DNA from: Zelopaecilomyces penicillatus
Lineage: Eukaryota; Ascomycota; Sordariomycetes; Hypocreales; Pseudodiploosporaceae
Direction: 5' to 3'
NCBI GenBank assembly: GCA_005765155.1
Contig: VCCP01000001.1
Location: 6,386,001 to 6,450,000 of the forward strand
DNA length: 64,000 nucleotides
This document shows positions 33,275 to 44,708 of the stretch, piece after piece (position 1 is the stretch's first letter; the number at the start of each line of letters is the position of its first letter). The notes under the pieces were generated by a model, which saw nothing but the letters and a program-made list of their open reading frames with translations, did not search any database and was not told the origin of the DNA. The position numbers and the translations under genes were made by a program.

Positions 33275-35230
33275 CTATCCGCGGTCGGATCCGGACGCCG
33301 AAGCTACCTGCAGCCCCCCAAAACTTGCGTTCCTTACGAGCGTTGTACGCTCCTGACTGGTTCCTGGCAATTGCTCATATCCAGACTTTCTGCTCCGCGA
33401 CCCCCCAGTTGCTGATGATGGTGATTGACTGCCAGTGCTATACTCTTCGTCGGTACCATTGTCTGTCGAGGCATTTACATCTTCCGTGATGTTCAAAACG
33501 AAGAACGCTGCTACCAGAGCGAACAAACCACCAAGAGCTAGGACAATGGAGATGCTGTGGTCCCCCGGTGTACCTCGAGGCTTCTGCCAGATCTTAAAAA
33601 TCAGACTTGAGCCTATATTTGCGATAATTTGCGGAGCGGCAATCGACATGTTGTGGATACCCATGATAACGCCGGCCTGGTCTACCTCCTCATAGGTTTC
33701 GCCAGACTCCTCATGAGCTCGTGGAATTGATAGATGAGGACGTGCCTGAGCCCGTGCAAGTGTGTCTCGCCGACTGATTTCAGCGCTGATGATTGCATAA
33801 GGGGCCCATAGGGTCATTGCCCACGTAATCCCAGCCAATCCTATCAAGACTGTTGCGGCGTTGACCGATGTAACGAATTCCGTACAGATCATAACAATGG
33901 CAAAAAGTATTAGAGAGCCAAACCAGGCGCGTTTCAACGTGAAACCAGGTATTCTCAAGCAATGGAGGAATGAAGAATTATCGCTGTGCCTGTCACCCGC
34001 TACAGGGCGAATATCGTAAGTTGGCGCGACGAAAAAAGGAACGAATACATTGGTTAGCAGGCTGACAATGGAATTAATGAGAAGGGCAAATGAGCCAATC
34101 CGAGTTGCATCCTCGTAAAGCTTGTCGAGTTCCTCAGGAGACATGTGTGGGTTCTTCTTGAGAAATGGCTGCACATAAATCTCGCCTATATATGAGGATG
34201 TATAAAATAAGAGGGGGAAAAACCCAACCCAGCCGCAGAACTGAACTATGCAGACCTGTCTGATCTGCGGAGGTAGGCGTTTGATGGACTTGAATATAGT
34301 GAAGAAGAAAGTAATCACGTTTGGCTGCTTCTTGGGCGGGGGGCCATCAAGCCGGGGGTCTCTCTCATGGATCAAGCTTGTGCTCACAATGATAGTTGCG
34401 GCTAAGGCGATGCTGGCTATCGCGCAAAGGATCTTGAACTGAGAGTTGCCCAAGAACCACAGAGGCCTCGTGAGATTGACATAGCCAGCTATATATCCAA
34501 TGATGTTGCCGAATCCCGTCATCCGGCTGGCCATGGAGTTGGCAGCCTCTTGTTGATGGGCAGGGCCGCAGTCAACTATAAATGCCCGGATACCGGCCTG
34601 AACTGTGTTGATAGCAAAGTCCAACAGGTAGACACCAATGACGGCAGTGACGATGACAGCAAGCTTCACGCCTTTGGACTCTGGATCAGCGCCGAATATC
34701 CCGGTGATGCTGGTTACGATTTCTTTGGTCCATGCTAGGAACAACAAGCCAACGATGGTGGCGACCGTTCCACCTAGCATAAACGGCTTGCGTTTCCCCC
34801 AGGGGATACGGCAATTGTCGCTCAGCATGCCGATGTATGGCTGAACCAGCGTGCCTGTCAGAGGGCCAGCGATCCAGACCAGGGCCATCAGAGATTTACT
34901 GAGCCCAAGTGATAGCAGATATGGCGAGCCATTGGACATCTCAACAGACCAAGCGATCTGAAGACCACCGATACCCAAGGTCAGGACCGTAAGGAACCAT
35001 AAACTCTTGGTCGTCTGGCTCTCATCGACGTGGACATCATGACCATGGCTACTGTCTTGGTCCGCTGGAGCAAGAAGCGGCGAGTGCTCATCGCTCACCG
35101 ACTCGTGGATGCCGTCCACGGAGACATTGCGCGGTGTGCTGCCCTCGGGGGTCGGTAAATAGCTGCTGGCAGCAGATGGATCATCTTGGTGGTGAGAGTC
35201 GCTGGCGCGTTCCGGCGTTGGCGCTGTCAT
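33275..35230 (-). CDS. SUT-type sucrose/maltose-H+ symporter (GPH-family MFS transporter)
   Basis: A single exon of 651 residues. An acidic, Ser-rich cytosolic N-terminus of about 75 residues precedes twelve predicted membrane segments beginning at LWFLTVLTLGIGGLQIAWSV. The loop GMLSDNCRIPWGKRKPF matches the signature between helices 2 and 3 of plant SUT carriers and fission-yeast Sut1. A large cytosolic loop (DPRLDGPPPKKQPN) lies between the two six-helix halves, and an additional hydrophilic insert precedes the last helices (RRDTLARAQARPH onward). The C-terminal tail of about 80 residues is Ser/Gly-rich. By family it couples proton entry to uptake of alpha-glucosides such as maltose or sucrose at the plasma membrane; the exact substrate cannot be read from sequence. 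No neighbouring invertase or glucosidase was seen. Confidence 0.92.
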   Translation of the reverse strand: MTAPTPERASDSHHQDDPSAASSYLPTPEGSTPRNVSVDGIHESVSDEHSPLLAPADQDSSHGHDVHVDESQTTKSLWFLTVLTLGIGGLQIAWSVEMSNGSPYLLSLGLSKSLMALVWIAGPLTGTLVQPYIGMLSDNCRIPWGKRKPFMLGGTVATIVGLLFLAWTKEIVTSITGIFGADPESKGVKLAVIVTAVIGVYLLDFAINTVQAGIRAFIVDCGPAHQQEAANSMASRMTGFGNIIGYIAGYVNLTRPLWFLGNSQFKILCAIASIALAATIIVSTSLIHERDPRLDGPPPKKQPNVITFFFTIFKSIKRLPPQIRQVCIVQFCGWVGFFPLLFYTSSYIGEIYVQPFLKKNPHMSPEELDKLYEDATRIGSFALLINSIVSLLTNVFVPFFVAPTYDIRPVAGDRHSDNSSFLHCLRIPGFTLKRAWFGSLILFAIVMICTEFVTSVNAATVLIGLAGITWAMTLWAPYAIISAEISRRDTLARAQARPHLSIPRAHEESGETYEEVDQAGVIMGIHNMSIAAPQIIANIGSSLIFKIWQKPRGTPGDHSISIVLALGGLFALVAAFFVLNITEDVNASTDNGTDEEYSTGSQSPSSATGGSRSRKSGYEQLPGTSQERTTLVRNASFGGLQVASASGSDRG

Positions 35231-38200
35231 GATGGATTGCTACGAGATATAAGATTAGGCTCGCGAGAGCGCTCCTGGAATCTCTGAAGCTCTACGTCGC
35301 TGAATGGAGGAGGATGCTGGCGAAACTCATGCGTGGGCCATGGTCAACGCATTAGACACGGCTTGGGCTGTTGTTGCACGGCGAAGAACAGGCTTCTGCG
35401 AGAAGAAGGCTCTCTTCAGCGTGAGGCAAGGCAAAGCAAAGTCTACGGCATCGTGCCCATCATGTGGCGACGTGGTGAGCCACTGGCAAGTCACAGGCCT
35501 CACCACGAGACCCCAGCTGTCTAACTGCTGTGATGGTGATTGCAGGGCTCAGAGTCTCGGGCAGTGTTGGGACGCACCTAATTGGAGGAGCCCAGCGGGG
35601 AGCCTTGCCAGTGGCAGGATTACAGGGCATTCGTGGGCCCTACTACGTAGTACAAAGCCGTTTCAGCGCCATAGATACCTTTTGATTAAGGCACCAGGGC
35701 AGTGTCAGGCGCCATCCAGGCAAATCAGCAGGTACAAAGCCAGGCTCCAGCAGCAGGTCTCTTAAGGAAGGATTGACTCGGCTACTACGCAGGTACTTTC
35801 TTTGCACAGAGGACGCTTCCTACATAGACGTGGGCTACCAACTTTCCTTCATCATCGCTGCCTCCGAAATAGTGAATCTTCAACCCAAATCATGAGCCGG
35901 CCAATCTATTCGTCTCTCCGTAAAACCAGGCTTCGCCAGACATAAAAGTTGGGGCCATGGTGGGCAGGGCTTCAAGGGCCTGTTTTACATATGTACTCCG
36001 TACACAAATGTTTGTTCAGCTCCCAGCCTCTCCAAGACACGCGAACTCCACCACCCTCATCATCAATGTCGTCACCATGGCCAGAGAGAGTCCATCCTAC
36101 GAAAAGAAAAGGTGGAGGAAATTCCGCAAATTTTCGACGGCACCAACTCCGCCTCGGCAGCAGCGGAGAATGGACGTAATTAAGGACTCGGCGCGTGAGC
36201 CTGCGTCTTTGTGCACAAATATTCTGACAAGAATCTCGTAGTGCTCACCTTTACTTCATGATCATGGCACAGTGACGCGACTGGGTCTGTTCAATTTTCT
36301 CACGGTGCTGTTTCCCGCTGATATTGGCCGACGCAAAATCTACATCGGGAACCAATTTGCACTATTGCTTTTATAGGCCATAGCTTGACTACAGAGCCGG
36401 TCCAAGTTGCTTTCACTACATCCTATTGGATTACATTCCTACACCGAGGGATTTTTATTTTATTTTATTAATCTAGAACCAACTCGGCGGCATCATTCGG
36501 CGGAACGGTTGCGCAAACCAAGCCCGTCATGGCAAACACTCCGGCGCCTGGCGCTACGAAGGATTCCTACAAAACTCTGGGAAAACAGTGCAATACACCT
36601 ATAATACCAGCTCCAATAATAGGTTAGATGTGCTCCGTCTTACATAACCGGACACAGACATGGATGATGAGGACCCTCGCAGGCACAGCTGACCAGGAGC
36701 TGGCGGCTGTTTGCCAGGGAAGAAATGGCATGCAATCACAAGGCGGTTCAGAACCAAAAATAAACGATATTCCGCTTGCTTGCCAATCGGACCCTTTGCA
36801 TCGGCGCCTATCCTAATTGCTCGATTGACAGTCTCACGCCAGCATTTGTCCTCGGCCAAAAGGCAGGGTGTGGTGGTAGCGAGGCATGAACGAGGATCAA
36901 GCTGCAACGCTACCTATGTACAATTGTTGGCTACAAAGCAGGGCCGTCGTGAGGTCGTGCAGTGGACCGGACATCAGCAAGATTCCGTAGCAAGACAAAC
37001 GTCACGAGCAGATCCTCATGACGAAAGGTTTCGTTTTCCAGATCTGACGGCGGGACAACCGAACGATCTACACTTGAACAGAAATTCTGAGCGGCCAAGG
37101 TCAAGACTCAGGGTTGTCTGTCGTACGGTTCCTGCACAGGTACCTTTACAGCGTCAAACCCCGATGCCTTGGGTGCACACGTTCAGCGCTGTGATCCATT
37201 TACCTGTAGGGGATCTCCGTGCCGAGGAAGGTGAGACGACCACTGCATCAACAAACCCAATTGAGCCGTTTTCAACACCGCTAGAAGGATTGACCTGCGA
37301 CTGTTCCGCCGTATGTGGGTTAGTGTTGAGCGAGCACTGGCCAGCGGCTGGCTTTGAACATGATAATCATACCTGCGCCTGGAAGTTTGAACGAGACACC
37401 GAGTCTTGCTCCTCAACTCTCCGTTGCTGTGATGTTGATGATAATATGCACCAACTACGGTTGTGTCATTGGGATCCACAGCCCGCGGATAAATGGACTC
37501 TTAGGTGAAGCATTAAAGAACGCACTGTGGAGCAGAAACCGTCATTCAGTGGTAACTAGGTGATACCTAAGCTACCTTATCCTCCTACTCGCTTTATGAC
37601 AGATGATACGAAATTGAATGCTTCCCTGCTGCTGCTGGACCTACGTAATGAACCCCATGATCATACTCCAGGTTACCGATATATCTATACAGCGAGCAAG
37701 TGCTGCACCACTATGATCTTTCATATTTCGCAGGCAGTACAGTTATTGAACATTTGGGGCGTTTCTGATCCGCGTCGGCCCGACACGAAGTTGGTGCATT
37801 GCACAAGTAGATATGTACTTTTCGCATATGTGCATTCATCAACTATGAGCGTTTTTTCTACCCGTCGTTGTGAAAATTTCAAGTCTAGCTCTGCATAACT
37901 GGGCTTGCATTAATACACGGCTTGGAACGGGGTCTACAGTAGTTTGATACGGAGTTCGCTAGCAACAACAAATAGTTGAGCCAAGAGTTAAGACGCCTAG
38001 ATTGCCGACGGGCGCCAAGTCCATATTGGGGCAAGCCGGGTGTATTTTGACCTGCAGATATGAATCATGAATGAATACCTGGTGCCTATCCAAGTGAATC
38101 CTAACGTTGGTACCCGCGGCTCGCAGGCAGTTGCTGCGGGCGGAAACGGAGCCAACACGGAACCCGTCATAAAACTGCGGCCGAACCGTCTTCGTGGCGG

Positions 38201-39760
38201 GCGCGTGCTGACCTGTAATCATAAGGGCATACCTTACGTTGCATGTATGTCGATGTGATTAGCACGTTGCTCCGTTCTGTGGACAGAACACTGGCCATTC
38301 TTTAATCTAGCAGAGTTCCAGACTTCGGGACAGGCCTCACTGTTGGCTGCGATGCAACGCCAAAGGAAAACGACGCCAATTGTAATGTCATGCAGGGCTC
38401 GATCTGTGGTTTATGCTGAGTTATTATGCACGGAGTCGTTCAACCATGCTATAATACAAAGCGTCCGCCACAACTTAAAACAGTACCGCAATTGGCCGTT
38501 TTCCAGCAAGGAATAAGAAAAAGAAGGTAAAAGGAAAGGGGGGATTACGGCGCCAGCAACGTTTCGTTTTGTTGGGGGTCGACTCGCTGGACATGCCGAA
38601 GGCTTGTGACCATTGAATTTCGTCGGTCCGTTGCGCAACGTGTGCGCATCCATCCAACGGTCTGGTTTGTTCCCCAGAGAATTCTGCATGGAAACCGAAC
38701 ATACGGTACTACATCAAGGCAGCAACAATGGAAGGCAGATTGGAGACTAGCGGAGCCGCCGGAGCCTATCACCGGCCTTCAAGGGCATGTTTTTCCTTTA
38801 TTGAGGCTGAATGGGAAGGAGGCGGCGTTTGCGTGGGGTAGAAGCGCCAAAAAGGACCTTTGCAAAGATGGGGTTTCAATCTTCAAGGCCAATCTGGGCG
38901 GCCTTCAGTTGGGGGAGAGTCTTCTGTTTTGGGGGGGGGCTTTCTCTGTGAGTTGGCTGTGGGCTGGCATTGTAGGCGGGCTGTCTGGGGGGCGGTTCTT
39001 CTGGGGAAGGAGGCAAAAAGCTGAGGAGGCCCTTTCCGATATTCCCTCCCCCCATCTGCGGAGTGCCAAATGTGAAAACCTGTAATTAATTCTCTGTGCA
39101 AAGTACTCCATACCTTGAGCACGTTGAAACACCAGGCACAGCACACATCAGCACAAAAGTACATCATACGTACGACGACAACCGCGCTACTGACTTCATC
39201 AGGGTGGGCCTTGCGGAGTCTGCGGGAGCCCCGGCCGGGGATAGACCACCTTTTCTGGGCTTCCTGGGGTCCTTCTAGACGGGTCTGGGGCGGACCAACA
39301 AACCGAACTGTCTCGCTTGGCTGCCCTGCTTGGCCCTGCGTGGCCCTGGCAATCCCGAAGTCCCCAGCATGATGTCTCCTCGTAATGAAGGTGCTCCACA
39401 GCCCGTCTTCCAGTCCTTCGTCGGGTGGAAATGGGTTGGACGGGGGGAACAGCCAGCACAGCTCGCCACTACGTAGCGTCCGTCTGCCCATTCCCGATAG
39501 ACGAGGGATCCGTCTGCAGGTTTCCCCTTAAGAGACCGGATCTGCCCTCCCTTTCGATGTTTCGTCCAGCCTGGTCAAGATCCTATTTCATGTTATCCCG
39601 TCCTATACGACCTTGGACTTACACTGGCCGCAACTTTGTGTTGTCGACAACAAACAAACAACACTATACCACAACGACAATACACAACATCATACACCAA
39701 CACACTACACAACAATATTCAGAAAACACCTGAACTCACTCAACACATCTTCGTTACACA
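35231..39760. other. Long region without a confident gene
   Basis: 35231-35900 is likely the transporter promoter. 36000-38400 shows no recognisable protein, apart from a minus-strand patch at 37132-37440 with splice-like structure that is reported as a finding. 38500-39500 is G/C-skewed with G-runs near 38930. 39500-39760 is an A/C-rich leader (repeated ACAACA words) that runs into the next gene. Confidence 0.45.
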
Positions 39761-40216
39761 ATGGCTATTCGGGACCGTTTCCGCCGCGCCCTGCGCAAGT
39801 CCGACTCTTCAGACTCAATTTCACAAACGGAGTCCACCCTCACCACCACCTCAACTGCATCCACAAGCCGAAGCTCCCTATCCGACGCCTCTTCACAGCA
39901 ATCGCACAAGTCTGCTCCTAGGCTGACCAGGACCTTTACATTTGGTCACCGCGACAAGGAAAAGGACAAGACCAAAGAGAAGGAGAAGAAGAACAAGACC
40001 CGACCTCACCCGAGTGAGAGGCCTCTTACAACACAAAACCTCAAACACCAGGAGCTGCTGAGCCAATTCACAATGACCTTTGGCACACAAAATACCAGCC
40101 AAATCGAGTTTTACGACTCCAACGGGATCAGTCCCTGCTGCACGCGTCCATGCAGCATTGATGAAGGTTCCAGGCCATTGTTCTCGTCAGTCGAGGGCCT
40201 GTCCTTGGAAGATTAA
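39761..40216 (+). CDS. Small basic, Ser-rich conserved-looking hypothetical protein
   Basis: A single exon of 151 residues. The start ACACAATGG follows an A/C-rich leader. Residues 1-60 are Ser/Thr-rich, residues 65-85 form a highly charged Lys/Glu helix-like run (RDKEKDKTKEKEKKNK), and then comes a compact motif QELLSQFTMTFG, a variable spacer and GISPCCTRPCS before an acidic end. I recall a family of short Hypocreales proteins with the same order (basic linker, ELL-x-F-T-x-T-F, GISP), but no function. No signal peptide or membrane segment is present, so a nuclear or cytosolic protein is likely. Confidence 0.7.
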   Translation: MAIRDRFRRALRKSDSSDSISQTESTLTTTSTASTSRSSLSDASSQQSHKSAPRLTRTFTFGHRDKEKDKTKEKEKKNKTRPHPSERPLTTQNLKHQELLSQFTMTFGTQNTSQIEFYDSNGISPCCTRPCSIDEGSRPLFSSVEGLSLED

Positions 40217-41573
40217 TGATGAGGCTGAGACCGGGAATTCAAGTCCCACTCGCCACAACCTGGTTTTGGCATAGTCCGTAATTAACACCAACGGCACCTT
40301 CATCAACGCATTATGAATGAAACGACGGCTTATTTAATTTTATTATCCTTAAGATGAGGAAGGACTTCAAAACAAATCTTCTGTGATTAGCGCCACAACA
40401 TGGATATGACGTTCGGCAAAACAATCGCACGGCCATTCTCCCCAAACACTAAGAGACACGGTCTATGTGCATTCTCTCGCCTGCCACTGCTGACGGCAGT
40501 TCATCGTTTGTTGGCATGCACGGTTGACGTGTACCCTGTGTATTTCATACTTCCCCTGGCCACGGCACTCGGAGAATCTTCCGACTCACTGTCCTGTCCT
40601 CTTCCTCTTCTTTTTTTTTCTTTTCTTTTATCTTGTCGGGTTGCATGGATTGGGTTTAAAAAGAGGGCCTCCCTGGACGGAGGGTAGACTCAGTATCGGC
40701 GTTGGAAGGCAGACTGATAGACCAGTCGGCAGCACCAAAGCATCTGTGCTGCTTTTCCATTTTGTTTTAGATTACATGTTCACACTACATTCTGTACGGT
40801 GAACATATATTTTGTGCTATATGAAAACAAATACAATCTTTCATGAGCTCAACATTCTCTGTTACCTGTTCCAATGCCGTTTGTCGTGCACTCCTTAATA
40901 ATCCTTGGCCGTTACTAACCTCTAGCACATGCATATCAGATACAACATTGTGCGTCTGCTATCAATGAAAGGTTTCATGTCTGTTCATTAATTCGGGATT
41001 CTTCTACAAATTCAGACACGCACAAAATATCTGACGCATGGAAAGCTTTACAGCGTTCGAAAGGTTTAAGCTTGCACAAGCGTGGTTGGATTCTATACTT
41101 GCCTCTTTCTAGTACAGGGCGCTGGTTTGCTCCTTCCCTCGGAAGCTGCCCGCTTTACCTAAAAACCCAGAAGGCGCGCAAGCTTGCTCCACTGGAACTG
41201 AGAAGAATGTGAATGGGAAAACTTCCCTACCTACTCAGCATAGGTACTCGTCACCAACATCCTCTCCTTGTGCAGTCCTCATTCTCGAATACGATTACCC
41301 TTCGACTTGCACTCCATATCAAGACTGCCTGAGGCAATATCTCCGTGGCCTAACTCACGTATAGTGATTCACTGCCTTCTCTGACAGGGCAACTTGCCTT
41401 TCCCGCTCTTGAAAAAAGCCCCTGCCTTTCTACACCGAACAGAACATGCCCTAAAAAACCAAGCTCATAACGCCTCTCAACTGCAGACTGATATAACCAC
41501 CTCAAGTTTCCGCGTCGGCAAACGTACGCTAGTCGATTATTTACCAGCTTGCTACCCGAAAGGCTATTTCGCC
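40217..41573. other. Spacer between two hypothetical genes
   Basis: A T-rich run lies at about 40609-40629. The rest is mixed A/T-rich sequence with no coding unit recognised. The reading frame of the next gene is open back to about 41394 but without an ATG. Confidence 0.45.
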
Positions 41574-42609
41574 ATGTCTACCAAGTCATGGTATGTCCTC
41601 AAATTGAAGGCGGTTCCCGTTAGGTATGGCCTGTCGAAAAACATTCAAATATTGTTGCAGGCCTTGGAAGATTACCACTCTGGGGCAGTTGACCATGCAG
41701 AACTTGGACGCTTGGTTCGACTTAGTCCGAACAGACGAGGTGCCATAGCCGATACTATCTCCAAGTGCGCGAATATGATCAAGAGAAGTCCTGAAGAGCT
41801 CAAAACCTGTCTTGATATCATTGAGATGTGTACTGAAATTCTGGAGGTTGCTGGTGAGTTGGGCTTACCGATGAAAAATGTAGCATTATTTATCCTGACC
41901 TCGTCATTCAGACCGGCCAACTTCAATTGAAGGTTTCCCCTTCATGAGATTGCCAATGGAGATGCGAGACAGAATTCTCAATACCATGATTGACAACGTG
42001 TTCCGAACGAATACGATTGTTCCAGTGGCACAAAAAGGACGATGTGCTTGCCCTAGACTGGAGAGAGAAACCACGCTCCAGACAGCCCAAATGAAAGCCT
42101 TGCCTTCATTACTTGGTCCAGCTCTACAGAATGAGTTTTTTCAAATATTCTTTCGCAAGAAGAGAATTCGCTTTAGATGCTCATGCGAGCTACACACTCA
42201 CCTGACCAAGAACGATCAACTATGGAGAAACGCTAAACATATCGTAGTCCACTGGTGTGGGACAGACTCTTCGAGAGCATTCCGATTGTTGGCAAAATGC
42301 CCCAGACTTGAAAGTCTTACCATTAGTATTTCCAAGACAACATTCGCCTACTTGAGCGATCGAGCCAATTTGATGAAATCGTTTTTTCCTCTTGCATTCA
42401 GAAATACTAGAATAACAGATACCCTAGGCTTGGATGAGTTGCTTGATATTCGTGGGCTTCAACAAATCGAGGTAATCCATGCGCACTCCAGGAACCATCC
42501 CCCATCTGGCACCGAGATGGACAGGGCAAATCTATCAGCGCTTCTTTCAAGTAGATTGACACAGCCAAAAGAGGTTTGCCAAGCCGTTTTCAGAAACTCT
42601 CCGCTTTGA
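41574..42609 (+). CDS. F-box-like hypothetical protein
   Basis: Two exons, 41574-41853 and 41912-42609, give 325 residues. The first ATG of the open frame is at 41574 (MSTKSWYVLK). The first exon encodes an alpha-helical, Leu-rich segment of about 90 residues. Splicing of a 58-base intron (donor GTGAGT, acceptor TTCAG) joins it to GFPFMRLPMEMRDRIL, which resembles the opening helix of fungal F-box or F-box-like domains. A cysteine-rich patch (CACPRLER and FRCSCEL) and an LRR-like segment (LLAKCPRLESLTISIS) follow, as in many fungal F-box substrate adaptors. No catalytic motif is visible. An SCF-adaptor role is inference only. The 5' end could extend upstream if a further exon exists. Confidence 0.65.
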
Positions 42610-43743
42610 CTGATGAAATCTAGGATCCTGCACAATCCTGGTAAATCGGAAGCATCGAATGCGGCCATGTTCAGACCTCTTCTGTTATGAGCTAAGCTAT
42701 ACGCGCAAGTCACGACGATGAGAAAGTTACACAACAATCTGCCAACTAAAGAACCCAAGATAAAGGTTTTGAGCGAGCAAGATGAACAACCAACGAGAAA
42801 CTTGCAATCCAAATTGGAGGTAATTGGATTTAGTCTCAGCCGCCCTTGCGCGTCTACAAGGCGATGAACAGTATCATAATGTAACAACCGATAAATTACG
42901 AAAGCCTCCAGTCAGATATGGAGGTCCCGTACTCAAAAAGCGTTGTTTGAATTTATTCTTGTCATGTACCAGCACAAAAGTGTAGGTATCCGGCTCAAGA
43001 TCAGCAGGCAGAAACATGCTAACCGAGCAATGGCAAACGACGACAGGCTCAAAAACGAAGTGAAATCAAATTTACAGCAAATTACCCACCAGAATATTAC
43101 CATGGAGTTTATTCTGCCCTCCACTGGAGGGCCCCATGGATGGTTTATGTGAGTGGCTCGTCAATTGACTACCTAGTTTTCCTCAACATGTGTGACCAAC
43201 GAAGGACAGAAAATTTGAAACAGGATAAGCTCAGGCTGAATTTTGTGGTAGCATAAATACTACAGTGGCAAGACAGGACACACACTGTATAAACCACATA
43301 CTAAGCTCAATTTGTTATGTGCTCATTAGAAGCTGAAAGTCACAAATCAAATGACAACTCATCAACTTTATCTCAATTGACCATTTCATTTGGGCGGTGG
43401 CAGTACTGGGGATCCTGATTAGGTATGCACATGAGCCTATGGGGGGCAGTAAACGTTGTGCGTTGTCAGAAACATGCCAATCTGAGGCAATGGCACTAGT
43501 ATGAACCACGATATGGTTGCTAGGTACCGATTGACATCGTAAAATCGCTGGTGCAAGGTCACGACATTGCGCACGTGACCCCTTTACTAGTACAGCGCAC
43601 CACATTTGCCCTACTCGTGACCCCACAGGGTCGAAAATTCCAAGTTAAGCGAGCGCTACCAAACCTCCGCCTTCTCTTTCCTTCAACCCGAAAATCATCG
43701 ACTTCCAACGAGCACACGGCAACGACCGATACAGTTGCCCAGC
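42610..43743. other. Spacer and RPS18 promoter
   Basis: The distal part shows no coding unit. The last roughly 200 bases before 43744 should contain the RPS18 promoter and a pyrimidine-containing leader (CTTCTCTTTCCTTC at 43669-43682), as is common for ribosomal protein transcripts. Confidence 0.45.
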
Positions 43744-44408
43744 ATGTCGCTCGTCTCGGGAGAGAAGACGAACTTTCAGTTCGTGAGTCTTCCCCTTCAC
43801 CTGCAGCTTCCGCGACTTGCGATTGATGTCGTTACCGGCATCGCACGACATCAATTTCTGGTCTCGTAGTGACAAGAAATCGAGAACCATAGCTAACCAT
43901 GAATAGATCTTGCGTCTTCTCAACACCAATGTTGACGGCAAGCAAAAGGTCATGTACGCCCTGACCAAGATCAAGGGTGTCGGTCGCCGATACTCCAACT
44001 TGGTCTGCAAGAAGGCCGATGTCGACCTGAACAAGCGGTAAGATTCCCAGTTCCTTGCAATTCTTGGGGAAACAAACATTTCTAATTGTATCTTTTCTTG
44101 TGTATAGCGCTGGTGAACTTACCTCCGAAGAGCTTGAGCGAATTGTCACCATCATCCAGAACCCTACACAGTACAAGATCCCCGCGTGGTTCCTCAACCG
44201 ACAGCGCGACATTGTGGACGGCAAGGACTCACACATTCTGGCCAACGGCGTCGACTCCAAGCTGCGTGAGGATTTGGAGCGCTTGAAGAAGATCCGTGCC
44301 CACCGTGGTCTCCGTCACTACTGGGGCCTCCGTGTGCGCGGTCAGCACACCAAGACGACCGGTCGCCGTGGCCGAACCGTCGGTGTGTCCAAGAAGAAGG
44401 GTGGTTAA
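43744..44408 (+). CDS. RPS18: 40S ribosomal protein S18 (uS13)
   Basis: Three exons (43744-43782, 43907-44037, 44108-44408) give 156 residues, the length usual for filamentous fungi. The first exon is 13 codons (MSLVSGEKTNFQF), a common ribosomal-protein arrangement. Intron 1 has a CTAAC branch word about 12 bases before its acceptor. The uS13 fold is evident: LNTNVDGKQKVMYALTKIKG, a helix-hairpin-helix near VGRRYSNLVCKKA, and the basic tail HRGLRHYWGLRVRGQHTKT then GRRGRTVGVSKKKGG. It sits in the head of the small subunit and contacts uS19 and the large subunit through bridge B1. It is convergent with SDO1 across about 300 bases. Confidence 0.98.
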
Positions 44409-44708
44409 ACGTTTTGCTGGTTTTGGTATTGGGTGGACAGGCGTGACGGCTGGGTTCTCCATCTTTATGATGAGCATTTCATGGAAATTGCTTTTTCTGG
44501 CATATGCAGCTAGGGCTGTACTCTAGATACGAGTCGTCAAATCAAAAAGCATTCAAATACTTCAAAACTAGAGGAGATATGAAATTGCATGAATCATGTT
44601 AAACATCAAGTTTATGTGTTGATCCACTGGGGTGTTTGCTAGCTATGATAGATGCTACAAAGGCAATCGGGGTATCAGTACCATCAAAGGATAAGGTTAT
44701 AATCTTCT
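44409..44708. other. Convergent spacer RPS18 / SDO1
   Basis: A 300-base A/T-rich stretch holding both 3' ends. Nothing else was seen. Confidence 0.5.

Noticed and set aside
35304..35765. Plus-strand frame divergent from the sugar transporter
   Set aside because: No domain, no signal peptide and irregular composition; it is better read as the transporter promoter.
36711..37508. Open frame of 265 codons on the plus strand
   Set aside because: The translation lacks domains and regular composition, and splice-like signals in the same place favour the minus strand.
38883..39491. Minus-strand frame of 202 codons
   Set aside because: It is Arg/Pro/Gly-rich, arises from G/C-skewed sequence, and has no recognisable motif.
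41394..41573. N-terminal extension of the F-box-like protein
   Set aside because: The frame is open but has no ATG, so 41574 is the first usable start.
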